Positions 47,662-56,690 of a stretch of DNA of 64,000 bases are shown here, piece by piece. Made by a program: the position numbers and the translations under genes. The notes beneath the pieces were generated by a model. That model was not told the origin of the DNA and ran no database searches. It was given only the letters and a program-made list of their open reading frames with translations. The stretch comes from Tautonia rosea (GTDB lineage Bacteria > Planctomycetota > Planctomycetia > Isosphaerales > Isosphaeraceae): the NCBI RefSeq assembly GCF_012958305.1, contig NZ_JABBYO010000005.1, positions 310,001 to 374,000 on the forward strand, in the 5' to 3' direction. How positions within the stretch are numbered: position 1 is the stretch's first letter; each line of letters starts with the position of its first letter.

Positions 47662-49356
47662 TTACTCACCCGATCTCTCGACAAACCGCGCGGTCTGTGT
47701 CTCGGTCTGGGGGAAGGACAGCGGTTGAAGGGTCCAGTCGATTGCATTGCGGAGCAATTGGCGGAACTCAGGCTGTTTGAAGTCGTCCCGGTGACCGAGC
47801 GATGTGTAGAAGACGCGGGATCCGGTTGGACCGACGTGGGTCCAGGCGACTGGCTCGGGTTCCTGATCGGGGATTGTGCCGATGAGGAGAGGGGTGGTTG
47901 CCTTGGCGAGGGGACGGACCTTGTAGAGGGAGCCCTTACCGATGAGCGCCGAAGTCTCAACACCCTCCAGGATGGGGTGACTCTGGCCGGTATCCGCGAC
48001 CGAGATGGCCGACTCGATGCCGTTGGCGTGATGGTTGGTGTAGCTGCCGCCGAGGACCTCGGCATCGAACTCGGGCCAGGAGGCGACCCCTTCAGGCAGT
48101 GTCGGATTGCCCCGAAGGCTGAAAGCGTGACTGGCGGTCCGAATGCCGATGACCGGCTTCCCCCGGGCCACATGATCGCGAATGATGGCCAGTTGCTCCG
48201 CTCGGATCGGACGCCGTCGCATGCTGACGAACATGAGGTCAGCATCCTTCAGGACATCCAGACCCTCCAAGGCGTGATGGTCTTCATCGGAGCCAAAGAC
48301 GAAGCTGACCCGGTAATCGCGACCGAGGGATTCCTCCGCGAAGGGCGGAAGTGTCTGTTCGGTTTCGTATTCATCTTCGGCGATCAGAAAGACTACGTGC
48401 GGCCGGCGGTCGTCCTGGAAGCGGAACGGCTTGCCCCCAATGAGCTGGTCACTGGTGATCGTCGAACAAACGAACTTTTCGATATGCTCAACAATTCGGT
48501 CTGTGCCCGTATAGTGGCTCACAAAGGGGGAACGGGCGGGGTTGTACATGGTGTCGGTCATGTCTCGCATCAGGACGACATTCTTGCCGTTCTTCGCCAT
48601 TTGGCGGAGACCGAACGGACGGCCGAGGACGCACATGTTGGTATGAACGCCCAGCAGGATCACGTTGTCGATTGCTCGATCTTCGAGGATGCTCCAGATC
48701 TCTTCCCCGCTATCGCTGATGTAGTCACGCTCGGGATCGATCTGAAGCCGATTAGTTTGGGCCTTCCAGGGTGCGCGGGGGTCGCGTCCCATCGAGGAGA
48801 GCTTCTCAGCCCAGGCGGCGTGCTCGGCCGGGTCGTCGTCCTCACCGCCGTCCGACTGGTCGATGGGGTACTGGCCTCCCTCCTCGGCGGGGATCTGATT
48901 GCACCATTGGCCGATGTCGGGAGGTAAGGCGCTCGATCGAGGCGTCTCCAGGGCGCGATTGCGGGACGGGTGTCCCTCGTAAGCGGCCATGCAACTGCTC
49001 GGGGCGTGGATGATGGTGGCCCCTCGGCGGCGGGCTTCCTGGAGGACCTGGTCCATCCTCGGAGCCAGTTCGGCGCCACGTCGGGTGGCGTTCAGGCAGT
49101 GGTGGAGGTCCCACATGTCGCAGACGATGACGGCCGTCTTCTCGGGTGCCCAATTCTCCTGACGCTCGATGGTCCGAGAGATCCCCTCTGCGCCTGGCAA
49201 CGTGACGCGGGATCGGAGCGTCAGCGCCATCGTCGAGGCATCTTCGGACCCAAGCAACTCCGACTTGACCGGAATCGCCGAGAACAGCGAAACCAGTGTG
49301 ATGGCGAGGGTCGACCAACGGACCATTCGAATCTTGATGAGTGTGATTGTTCGCAT
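47662..49356 (-). CDS. Isochorismatase-like and ThuA-like fusion protein
   Basis: A 564-residue exported protein with two domains. The first (about residues 65-290) is a cysteine hydrolase: 'TAVIVCDMWDLHHC' has the catalytic Asp, and 'ILLGVHTNMCVLGRPFGL' the catalytic Cys. The second (about 320-555) is a ThuA-like, class I glutamine-amidotransferase-fold domain ('PHVVFLIAEDEYETEQTLP', 'LMFVSMRRRPIRAEQLAII', 'GSRVFYTSLGHRDDF'), often linked to glycan use in planctomycetes. The domains usually occur on separate proteins. A hydrophobic N-terminus suggests export; start 49356 has GGAG 11 bases upstream, 49326 is a shorter choice. Confidence 0.85.
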   Translation of the reverse strand: MRTITLIKIRMVRWSTLAITLVSLFSAIPVKSELLGSEDASTMALTLRSRVTLPGAEGISRTIERQENWAPEKTAVIVCDMWDLHHCLNATRRGAELAPRMDQVLQEARRRGATIIHAPSSCMAAYEGHPSRNRALETPRSSALPPDIGQWCNQIPAEEGGQYPIDQSDGGEDDDPAEHAAWAEKLSSMGRDPRAPWKAQTNRLQIDPERDYISDSGEEIWSILEDRAIDNVILLGVHTNMCVLGRPFGLRQMAKNGKNVVLMRDMTDTMYNPARSPFVSHYTGTDRIVEHIEKFVCSTITSDQLIGGKPFRFQDDRRPHVVFLIAEDEYETEQTLPPFAEESLGRDYRVSFVFGSDEDHHALEGLDVLKDADLMFVSMRRRPIRAEQLAIIRDHVARGKPVIGIRTASHAFSLRGNPTLPEGVASWPEFDAEVLGGSYTNHHANGIESAISVADTGQSHPILEGVETSALIGKGSLYKVRPLAKATTPLLIGTIPDQEPEPVAWTHVGPTGSRVFYTSLGHRDDFKQPEFRQLLRNAIDWTLQPLSFPQTETQTARFVERSGE

Positions 49357-49698
49357 GGGGAGCGCTCTCCAGCGTCAGGATGGCTGATGGCGATTGGGTG
49401 ATCGCCAGTTTGCGGACACCGAACGCGCGGATTCCATGGCGGCCGACGTCCCTCTGAAGCGCAGGATATCGAGCCAACTCTCACGCGGCCAGGAGATCGA
49501 TTCGAAAAAAGCCTCCTCAGGATCCCCAATCCACCATTGATCTCGGTGAGGAAGGGATCCGGAGGAGGTCGGGGTCAGGACCTGGGGAGCCGTACTCTCC
49601 GGGGCTCCAGTCCAGTGTCGTTCACAAGTGTCGATTCGTCGGAATTCCTCGGTTTGAGCTTCTGATTCGGGGGATGTTCCGACTTCGTATCCCTGTGG
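49357..49698. other. Gene-free stretch, 342 bp, with one terminator
   Basis: Between two minus-strand genes. It holds the terminator at 49505-49568 and presumably the promoter of the isochorismatase fusion; nothing else was recognised. Confidence 0.5.
49505..49568 (-). terminator. Terminator of the beta-helix gene
   Basis: On the minus strand, arms 49568-49554 and 49526-49512 pair over 14 of 15 positions with one internal mismatch. The run of six A at 49505-49510 becomes the U-tract of the transcript. It lies 131 bases past the beta-helix gene stop. Confidence 0.6.
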
Positions 49699-51954
49699 TC
49701 ACCAGAGATTGGTGCCGAATTCATCGTCGCCGTCGGTGGTCGCCCAGTTCGAATGGAAGTGGGTGTCGAACATGGCGACCCAGGCCAGATTGAAGAAGGT
49801 GATTGCCCCGCCATAACCGTGGCCAACCACAGTACCGAGGCCACCGAACGCGCGGTTTGATTCGAGATCGACATGGGTGAGCAAGAGGTTCGAGCTCGAG
49901 ACGCTGAGCCCCCCGCCCCAACCGCTCCCTCCGGCGAATCCGCCATCGCCCCCTCGTGCCTCATTGGCTTCGAAGAGGACCTCGTTGATCGTCACGAGAG
50001 CGGCAGTGGAGCTGATGCTGAGCCCCCCTCCAACCGCCAGCCCCCCCATCGAAAAGGCCCCGTTGTTCCCGCCGAGGGCCTTGTTCTCGATCAGGTCCAC
50101 ATGGTCCAGGTGGAAGGAGTGGTTATTCTGAATCTTCAAGCCCCCGCCAGACGCCGTGCCGCCACCGCCGAAGGTCGAGAACCCTCCGATCGCGGAGTTC
50201 GCTTCGATCAGGCTGTGAGCGATGGTCAGATGAGAGTATTCGCTGTAAGCGCCCCCTCCCCTGGCCTTCCCTCCGTTCATCCCGCCGATCGCCTCATTTC
50301 TCAACAAATTCGACGAATCGAATGTGGCTGAGGAATCGGTGAGGAAGACACCACCTCCCGAGGCCGTACCTCCAAGGTCGCCCTCACCTCCGAGAGCCTG
50401 GTTGTCACGATAGGAGGTGGAATCAGAGATGAGTTGCACCACTCCGGAGGCGTAGAGCCCGCCTCCCTTGCCATTGCCGGGATCCGCGTTGGGGACGAGG
50501 GCCGAGCCGCCCTGTGCGACGTTCTCTTGAAGGACGGAACCTCCCGTCAAGATGACGTTTTCTCCGAAAACGTAGATGCCGCCCCCGAGTCCATCACCGG
50601 CCGTCGTGTTCATCTCGATGCTTTGACCACCCTCGACGAGGTTGTTGGTGAACGTCGTATTGGAGACAAAAGTGTCTGACCCGGAGATCATCCCGCCGCC
50701 ACGAGCCTCGCCACCACGAGAGCCGGCCTGTGAGCCACTGCGACCGCCGTGGGCTTCGTTCATCAGGAATGTGCTGGAGGAAATTAGTGCCGGCGATCCG
50801 AGGGAGGTCGGCACATGGAGCCCACCACCATGAGCGTCTCCGCCGTTGCCCTCCTGGGCGTCACCGCCGAGTGCCTGGTTTCCCACGAAAGAGACCGAGT
50901 CGGCGAGGAACTCGGACCCGCCCCGAATGGCTCCTCCCACCGCATTACCGCCCCGATGCGGACCGGCGAAATCGAACAGGAAGCCACGGCCACCGCTCGC
51001 CAGGTTGTCTTCGAACACGTCGTCGAGAAGTTCCAGAGTCCCGGCTGAATAGATGGCACCGCCCTGGGCCGGACCGCCGCGACCCCCCATGAGATTCTTC
51101 GCACCATCACCCCCCAGAGCGCGGTTCGAGGAGTAGGTCGATCCGACCGACGTGGCTTGCGTCAGAGGTTCGAGGAAAATCCCGCCGCCCGAGGCGTATC
51201 CGCCCCGTTCGTTTTGATTTTTCCCGAGGCTGTTTCCTCCCTCCGCGCGGTTGGAAGAGACGAGAGAATGGCTCACATGAAGCTGCCCAAGATCAGCGAT
51301 ATAAATGCCGCCTCCCTTCGCATCTCGCCCGAAGCCCCGCGATTCGCGTCCACCCTCACTTCCCTCGGCGGTATTGAAGGTGATCTCGCTGTCGATCACA
51401 TGGAGAATCGCATCTGGTCCGCCGACGCTCGCCACTCCACCACCACGTGCGACGCCGTCGGGGTTGGTGACCGTGTTTCGGGTCAGGGAAACGTGATCGA
51501 GGGTCAACTGAGCATTGTCGCTCAGGATGCCACCACCGAGGTCCTTGGCGAACCCTCCGCTGATCCCAATGGAAGCGATGGTCACGTTGGTCGCGCCATC
51601 GATGTGGAAGACACGACTCTGGCCCATCGCGTCGACGGTCAGGAGATTCGAACCAGGCCCGAGAATCTGCAAGTCATCGGTGATTTTCATAGCTGAGCCA
51701 CCGAGCTTGATGGTTCCGGTGACGCCCGGATCGAAATCGATCACGTCAGCCCCAGGAGCCAGATTGGCTTCCCAGACGGCCCAGGGGAGCGACCCCATGC
51801 CCGCGGCATCGGTATTCGTGACGGTAAAGACCGCCATGAGGGCCCGCCCCTCAAGTGATTCGACGAGAGGACGAGAACCGCGAGAGCGACGATGGGGCTT
51901 CGCGGACCAAGAGTCTTTCCCTTGTGACGAGGACCGACGTCGGAGCGTCATCAT
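49699..51954 (-). CDS. LEPR-signature right-handed beta-helix surface protein
   Basis: A 751-residue protein. Near the front, 'VESLEGRALMA' is a variant of the planctomycete LEPR (LEPRxLL) N-terminal signature, followed by 'VFTVTNTDAAGMGSL', the usual start of a polymorphic-outer-membrane-protein or beta-helix domain. The body consists of about fifteen imperfect Gly-rich repeats with 'GGGI', 'GGAI' and 'N.A.GG' at regular spacing, typical of parallel beta-helix proteins such as Pmp-like surface proteins. It is probably exported or surface exposed. Its Gly codons make the region compositionally distinct. It is divergent from the ECF sigma/kinase pair. Confidence 0.8.
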   Translation of the reverse strand: MMTLRRRSSSQGKDSWSAKPHRRSRGSRPLVESLEGRALMAVFTVTNTDAAGMGSLPWAVWEANLAPGADVIDFDPGVTGTIKLGGSAMKITDDLQILGPGSNLLTVDAMGQSRVFHIDGATNVTIASIGISGGFAKDLGGGILSDNAQLTLDHVSLTRNTVTNPDGVARGGGVASVGGPDAILHVIDSEITFNTAEGSEGGRESRGFGRDAKGGGIYIADLGQLHVSHSLVSSNRAEGGNSLGKNQNERGGYASGGGIFLEPLTQATSVGSTYSSNRALGGDGAKNLMGGRGGPAQGGAIYSAGTLELLDDVFEDNLASGGRGFLFDFAGPHRGGNAVGGAIRGGSEFLADSVSFVGNQALGGDAQEGNGGDAHGGGLHVPTSLGSPALISSSTFLMNEAHGGRSGSQAGSRGGEARGGGMISGSDTFVSNTTFTNNLVEGGQSIEMNTTAGDGLGGGIYVFGENVILTGGSVLQENVAQGGSALVPNADPGNGKGGGLYASGVVQLISDSTSYRDNQALGGEGDLGGTASGGGVFLTDSSATFDSSNLLRNEAIGGMNGGKARGGGAYSEYSHLTIAHSLIEANSAIGGFSTFGGGGTASGGGLKIQNNHSFHLDHVDLIENKALGGNNGAFSMGGLAVGGGLSISSTAALVTINEVLFEANEARGGDGGFAGGSGWGGGLSVSSSNLLLTHVDLESNRAFGGLGTVVGHGYGGAITFFNLAWVAMFDTHFHSNWATTDGDDEFGTNLW

Positions 51955-52182
51955 TGCTGGATTCTCCCGGCTTGGTTACAGTTCAATCACGAGGAACGGG
52001 TCCCCGACTGAAGAGGGGATCGTTGGAGGACGGGTTTAACCCCGCGCGCTGCCGGGAATTTTTTTTGCGTCCCGATTCGTTTGGTGATCCCCCCGACCTC
52101 ATGGCCAACCTGTCGGCGCAGCAAACGCGATGACCATTGTCTGATTGATCTCGACGAGACGGACGCTTCAGAGGGCACGTCG

Positions 52183-52773
52183 ATGCAATCGGAGGGATCC
52201 ATCACCGTCTATCTGCAGAAGCTCCGGAAGGGGGATCGCGACGCGGCCCGCATTCTCTGGGACCGATATTTTCGTCGTCTGGTCGGTCTGGCTCGCGACA
52301 GGCTCCGGGGGTTCCCGGATGGACACGATGCTGCGGAAGATGTGGCCCTGAGTGCCTTCGACAGTGTGTATCGACGCGCGGAACTCGGTCAGTACGAACG
52401 ACTCGATGATCGAGGGAACCTCTGGTCGCTCTTATTCGTTGTCACCGTTCGCAAGGCGATCGACCACGCGCGCCGAGAGATTCGACGACCCGACACGTCA
52501 GGTCGTATCCTGGGGCTGACCGATCTTGACGAGAACGACCTGGCTGGAGTTCTCGGGACTGAGCCGACCCCGGAACTGGCCGCCCAGGTGGCCGATGAGT
52601 GTCGGAGGCTGCTCGACCTGTTGCGCGATGATTCCCTGCGATCGGTCGCGTTATTGAAAATGGAAGGGTATACGAATCGGGAGATTGCCGGGCAACTCGG
52701 GGTGGTCGAGGAAACGGTCGAGCGGAAGTTGAAGCGCATCCGAAAGGCGTGGGCCTCGGAGGTGCAGCCATGA
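52183..52773 (+). CDS. ECF-type RNA polymerase sigma factor
   Basis: A 196-residue sigma-70-family factor of the planctomycete ECF type. Region 2 reads 'LWDRYFRRLVGLARDRLRG' to 'DVALSAFDSVYRR', and region 4 'ALLKMEGYTNREIAGQLGV' with 'VERKLKRIRKAW'. ATG 52183 puts region 2 after a short leader; earlier in-frame starts (52081) lack a ribosome-binding site. The stop overlaps the next gene's start by four bases (ATGA), so the kinase is translationally coupled. The pairing of such a sigma with a kinase is common in planctomycetes and suggests the kinase controls the sigma factor. Confidence 0.93.
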   Translation: MQSEGSITVYLQKLRKGDRDAARILWDRYFRRLVGLARDRLRGFPDGHDAAEDVALSAFDSVYRRAELGQYERLDDRGNLWSLLFVVTVRKAIDHARREIRRPDTSGRILGLTDLDENDLAGVLGTEPTPELAAQVADECRRLLDLLRDDSLRSVALLKMEGYTNREIAGQLGVVEETVERKLKRIRKAWASEVQP

Positions 52774-55700
52774 GCGAGGAGTCGTCCAAGATCGATCGAA
52801 GCTCTCTGTTGGGTGATGACCGGATCGATGAGTGTTGCGACCGCTTCGAGGCGGCCTGGCTGCGAGGGGATCGGCCAAGGATTGAAGACTATCTGAGCGA
52901 GGTTCCCGAATCGGATCGATCGAGCCTCATCCGCGAATTGCTGGTCGTCGAACTGGCCTATCGTCGTCGATCGGGGGAAGCTCCTACGTCTGAAGACTAT
53001 GTGGACCGCTTTTTCGACGGAGACAGTGATACGCTCCTCGACCTCTTTCGGAACCAGGACGAGCGCGAACTGGCCCCGGATGTCGAAGCCTGGGTGGCCG
53101 CATCGGAGCCGCGCTACACGGTCCGTCAGTGGCACAATCGCGGTGGCCTTGGCGTGGTGTATCGGGCGCACGACCACGAGCTCGACCGTGAGGTCGCGCT
53201 GAAGCAAATCCGCGATCGATACGCAGACCGGGAAACCAGCCGGAAACGGTTCGAGCGCGAGGCCCGAATCACCGGGAGGTTGCAGCATCCTGGCATTGTC
53301 CCGGTCTATAGCCTCGGCCGAGACGAGCTTGGTCGGCCCTACTATGCCATGCGGTTTATCGAGGGCAAGAGCTTGAAGGAGGCGCTTGCTGACGAGTACG
53401 AGAAGCCAGGTGGACGAAGGGATCCATCGGACCGCCCGTTACGCTTGCGGGAACTGCTCGGCCGATTTCTCTCCGCCTGCGATGCGATTGCCTACGCCCA
53501 CAGCCGAGGCGTGATCCATCGGGATCTCAAACCGGCAAACATCATGCTGGGCCCATTCGGTGAGACACTCGTCGTCGATTGGGGACTGGCCAAGCGAATG
53601 ACCACCGAAGAAGACCTGGAAGACAGCGACGGAACGGTGACGACTCCCCTGGTTGACCAGGCATTCGACGAAACCGAAACCGGCGAGATTCTCGGGACTC
53701 CGGCCTATATGAGTCCGGAGCAAGCCACTGGACAGCCGCATCAGATCGTACCAGCCAGTGATATCTATGGGTTAGGAGCGACGCTGTACAGTCTTCTGAC
53801 GGGCCGCGCGCCGGTCGAGGCTGCCTCGGCGATGGAAGCCATCGAGCGAATCGGCCAGGGACGAATCCCCAGTCCGCGATCGATCGACCCAACGGTCCCG
53901 AAAGCCCTCGACGCGATCTGCAGGAAAGCCATGGCTCTGAGGGTCGAGGACCGATACGAATCGGTGGAGGCCCTGACTGACGAACTTAATCGATGGCTGG
54001 CTGGTGAACCTGTCTCCGCCTATCGGGAAGCAGCCTGGAGTCGTGCCCACCGTTGGTTGCAACGGCATCGGACGATGGTGACGACCGTCGCGGGAATCAC
54101 GTTTGCCGTGCTGGTGCTGGGCACAGGAGTTGGCATCTGGCACGCTCGTCAGGCAGCCTCCCAGCGCGTCAGGCTGGACCGTACCCTGCTGGGAGTCCGG
54201 GTTCTCTATGATCGAGCCCGAGCGTTTCCGACTGAAATGACCGGATGGGAGACCGCGCTCGCTGTTGCTCGCCGAGCACAAAGTGATGTGAGCGATCTGC
54301 CCGACTCGGGACGCGCCCGCCAGATTCGAAACCTGGCTGCGACAATTGAGGCGGCTGCCCTTGAAGCACAGAACGTTCAACGACTCCTGGATGACTTGGC
54401 TGACATCCGACTCGCTCGGGAAGCCGAAGGGCTCTCTGAGATCAACGATCGCTATGCGGCCGCCCTTCGTCGATTTGGCGCGGACATCGACTCGATGCCG
54501 TTGGAGGACCTTTCTGAACTATTCAAAGGTCGGCCTCAACAAATCACGCTGCAGATCGCTGGATTTCTCGACGACTGGAGCATTATCTGTCATCGTCTCG
54601 ACTCCGACCCTGATCGGCGAACACGCTTGCTGGAACTGACGATGGCGATCGACCCGAACCCCGATCGCAATCGAATCCGTGATACGCTGAGGATTCCCCG
54701 AAAAGAGGATCGACTTGCAGAACTGCGTGAGGTGGTTGACGACACCGGACGCAATCACCTGCCGGTTCCGAGCTCACTGTTGCTGGCCGAAGCGCTGGTG
54801 GAAGTCGATGCAGATGACGAGGCCACCGTATTGTTGCGACGAACCGTCGATCGAAACCCATCGGATCTCTGGGCAAACTTTGATCTGGCGAGGCACCTGC
54901 AACATCATCATCCCTCGCGATGGGAGGAGGCGATTCGCTATTACTCGGTCGCTCGGGCGATCCGACCGGACTCGGCGCATGCGCTGGCAGACCTCCTCGC
55001 AGATCGAGGGCGGGAGGCCGAAGCAATCACCCTGTTTCAGGACCTCATCCGCCTTCGACCTGACGAACCGAGGCATCTCGGCTGCCTGGGCAGAGTGTTC
55101 AAGGCTGAGGGCCGGACTGCGGAGGCTCGCAGAACCCTCGATCGTGCGATCTCGGCCTACCGGAAGGCCCTTGATGACGCTCCCAATGATTCGAATTTGC
55201 ACAATAACCTCGGGCTCGCCCTTCACGACGCTGGCCATCCGGACGAAGCCGTTGCAGCATACCTAACCGCAATGATCATGAACGCCAAGAATGGTACGGC
55301 TTCCTATAATCTAGGCCGTGCCCTGGGAACTCTTGGCCGCCATGAGGAAGCGATCCAAGCCCTTCATCAGTCTCTGGCGATCGATTCGCACAACCCAAAG
55401 GCGTGGAACCATCTTGGTATCTCTCTGGAATCGCTTGGCCGTCCTGAAGCAGCAGTCGACGCGTATCATCGAGCACTCGAACAGAACCCAGATCTCACTC
55501 CCGCTCATGTGAATCTTGGAAATGCGTTGAAATCATTGGGGAGATACGAAGAGGCGCTCGAATCCTACCAAACAGCGATCACGCTTGAACCAAACCTCTT
55601 GGCGATCCACTTCAACCAGGGCAACGTGTTGAGAGCGATGGGCCGGCACGAGTCGGCCATCGAGTCCTACGAGAGGGCGTTGACGATTGATCCCAAGTCG

Positions 55701-56465
55701 ACCGTCACACTCGTTGGCCTTGGCAGCAGCTTGTCCCGGCTTGGAAGGACGGACGACGCACTCGAAATTTATCGAGATGCGTTGAAGATCGACCCGGAGT
55801 TGGCGGAAGCCCACTGGAACATGGGCCTCATTCTTCGCGATCAGAACGAGTTTGCCGAAGCGATTGAGTTTCTTGAGACAGGGCACCGTCTGGGTTCTAT
55901 GAAGCCAGGATGGCGCATTGACTCGGCTCGATGGGTTGAGGAATGTCGTCGCTTTCTCGAACTTGACAAACAACTTCCCTCCATCCTTCGTGGGGATTGC
56001 GAACCGGAGAGTTCCTGGCTTGACGTGGCCCGGCTGTGTTCCCGGAAGTCCCTTCATGCCGCTTCGGCTCGGAGCTATCGCATCGCCTTCGATCGATCAC
56101 CAGGAATGGCTGAGAATGTTTTTAATCATCATCGCTATAATGCGGCATGCACTGCTTTGTTGTGTGCAAGCGGGACAAGTAACGACACCCCTCCTCCGAC
56201 TTCCGAAGAACGTGCCGAGTTGCGTCAATGGGCGATTGACTGGTTACTCGCCGATCTGGAAGCCTGGAGGCAAGGGCTTAGTGACGATCCCGAGACGTAC
56301 CGAGATCGACTGATGCCCATGCTCAACCACTGGAAGGTGGACCCCGATCTCGCATCCATCCGTGGTGAGGAAGCGTTGTCGTCCCTCTCGCACGACCTCC
56401 AGGCCACCTGTCAGAAACTCTGGTTCGAGGTCGACTCCTTGCTTCGCATTACCGCAATCAAGTAG
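52770..56465 (+). CDS. Serine/threonine protein kinase with membrane segment and TPRs
   Basis: A 1231-residue protein. Residues 1-110 are a helical N-domain often found before such kinases. The kinase domain spans about 115-410: Gly loop 'NRGGLGVVYRAHD', Lys145 in 'VALKQI', catalytic 'VIHRDLKPANIM', a D-W-G variant of the DFG motif in 'VVDWGLAK', and 'GTPAYMSPEQATG'. A membrane segment lies at about 436-458, and a TPR array of about ten units at about 725-1045 ('EALESYQTAITLEPN', 'ESYERALTIDPKSTV'). The TPRs may sense a signal or bind targets outside the kinase domain. Coupled to the ECF sigma gene. Confidence 0.93.
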   Translation: MSEESSKIDRSSLLGDDRIDECCDRFEAAWLRGDRPRIEDYLSEVPESDRSSLIRELLVVELAYRRRSGEAPTSEDYVDRFFDGDSDTLLDLFRNQDERELAPDVEAWVAASEPRYTVRQWHNRGGLGVVYRAHDHELDREVALKQIRDRYADRETSRKRFEREARITGRLQHPGIVPVYSLGRDELGRPYYAMRFIEGKSLKEALADEYEKPGGRRDPSDRPLRLRELLGRFLSACDAIAYAHSRGVIHRDLKPANIMLGPFGETLVVDWGLAKRMTTEEDLEDSDGTVTTPLVDQAFDETETGEILGTPAYMSPEQATGQPHQIVPASDIYGLGATLYSLLTGRAPVEAASAMEAIERIGQGRIPSPRSIDPTVPKALDAICRKAMALRVEDRYESVEALTDELNRWLAGEPVSAYREAAWSRAHRWLQRHRTMVTTVAGITFAVLVLGTGVGIWHARQAASQRVRLDRTLLGVRVLYDRARAFPTEMTGWETALAVARRAQSDVSDLPDSGRARQIRNLAATIEAAALEAQNVQRLLDDLADIRLAREAEGLSEINDRYAAALRRFGADIDSMPLEDLSELFKGRPQQITLQIAGFLDDWSIICHRLDSDPDRRTRLLELTMAIDPNPDRNRIRDTLRIPRKEDRLAELREVVDDTGRNHLPVPSSLLLAEALVEVDADDEATVLLRRTVDRNPSDLWANFDLARHLQHHHPSRWEEAIRYYSVARAIRPDSAHALADLLADRGREAEAITLFQDLIRLRPDEPRHLGCLGRVFKAEGRTAEARRTLDRAISAYRKALDDAPNDSNLHNNLGLALHDAGHPDEAVAAYLTAMIMNAKNGTASYNLGRALGTLGRHEEAIQALHQSLAIDSHNPKAWNHLGISLESLGRPEAAVDAYHRALEQNPDLTPAHVNLGNALKSLGRYEEALESYQTAITLEPNLLAIHFNQGNVLRAMGRHESAIESYERALTIDPKSTVTLVGLGSSLSRLGRTDDALEIYRDALKIDPELAEAHWNMGLILRDQNEFAEAIEFLETGHRLGSMKPGWRIDSARWVEECRRFLELDKQLPSILRGDCEPESSWLDVARLCSRKSLHAASARSYRIAFDRSPGMAENVFNHHRYNAACTALLCASGTSNDTPPPTSEERAELRQWAIDWLLADLEAWRQGLSDDPETYRDRLMPMLNHWKVDPDLASIRGEEALSSLSHDLQATCQKLWFEVDSLLRITAIK

Positions 56466-56690
56466 GAAAACGTCAACTTCAAAGCGTGCTGATACACTAT
56501 TGGTTCAACCGGGTTCCTGGATTTCGTAAGTCGTTCGTTCGCGCGACGAGGGCCTGTGCCGATCCTTGCATGGCGGGGCCAACCGCGTGATCATGAGGGG
56601 AATTCATCGGAGACTCGGATGGCGATCGTCTCGCTTGTGTGAGTCGCTTGAGAGGCGTGATCGTCGTCCCGCGTTCGGAGGATTTCGCAG

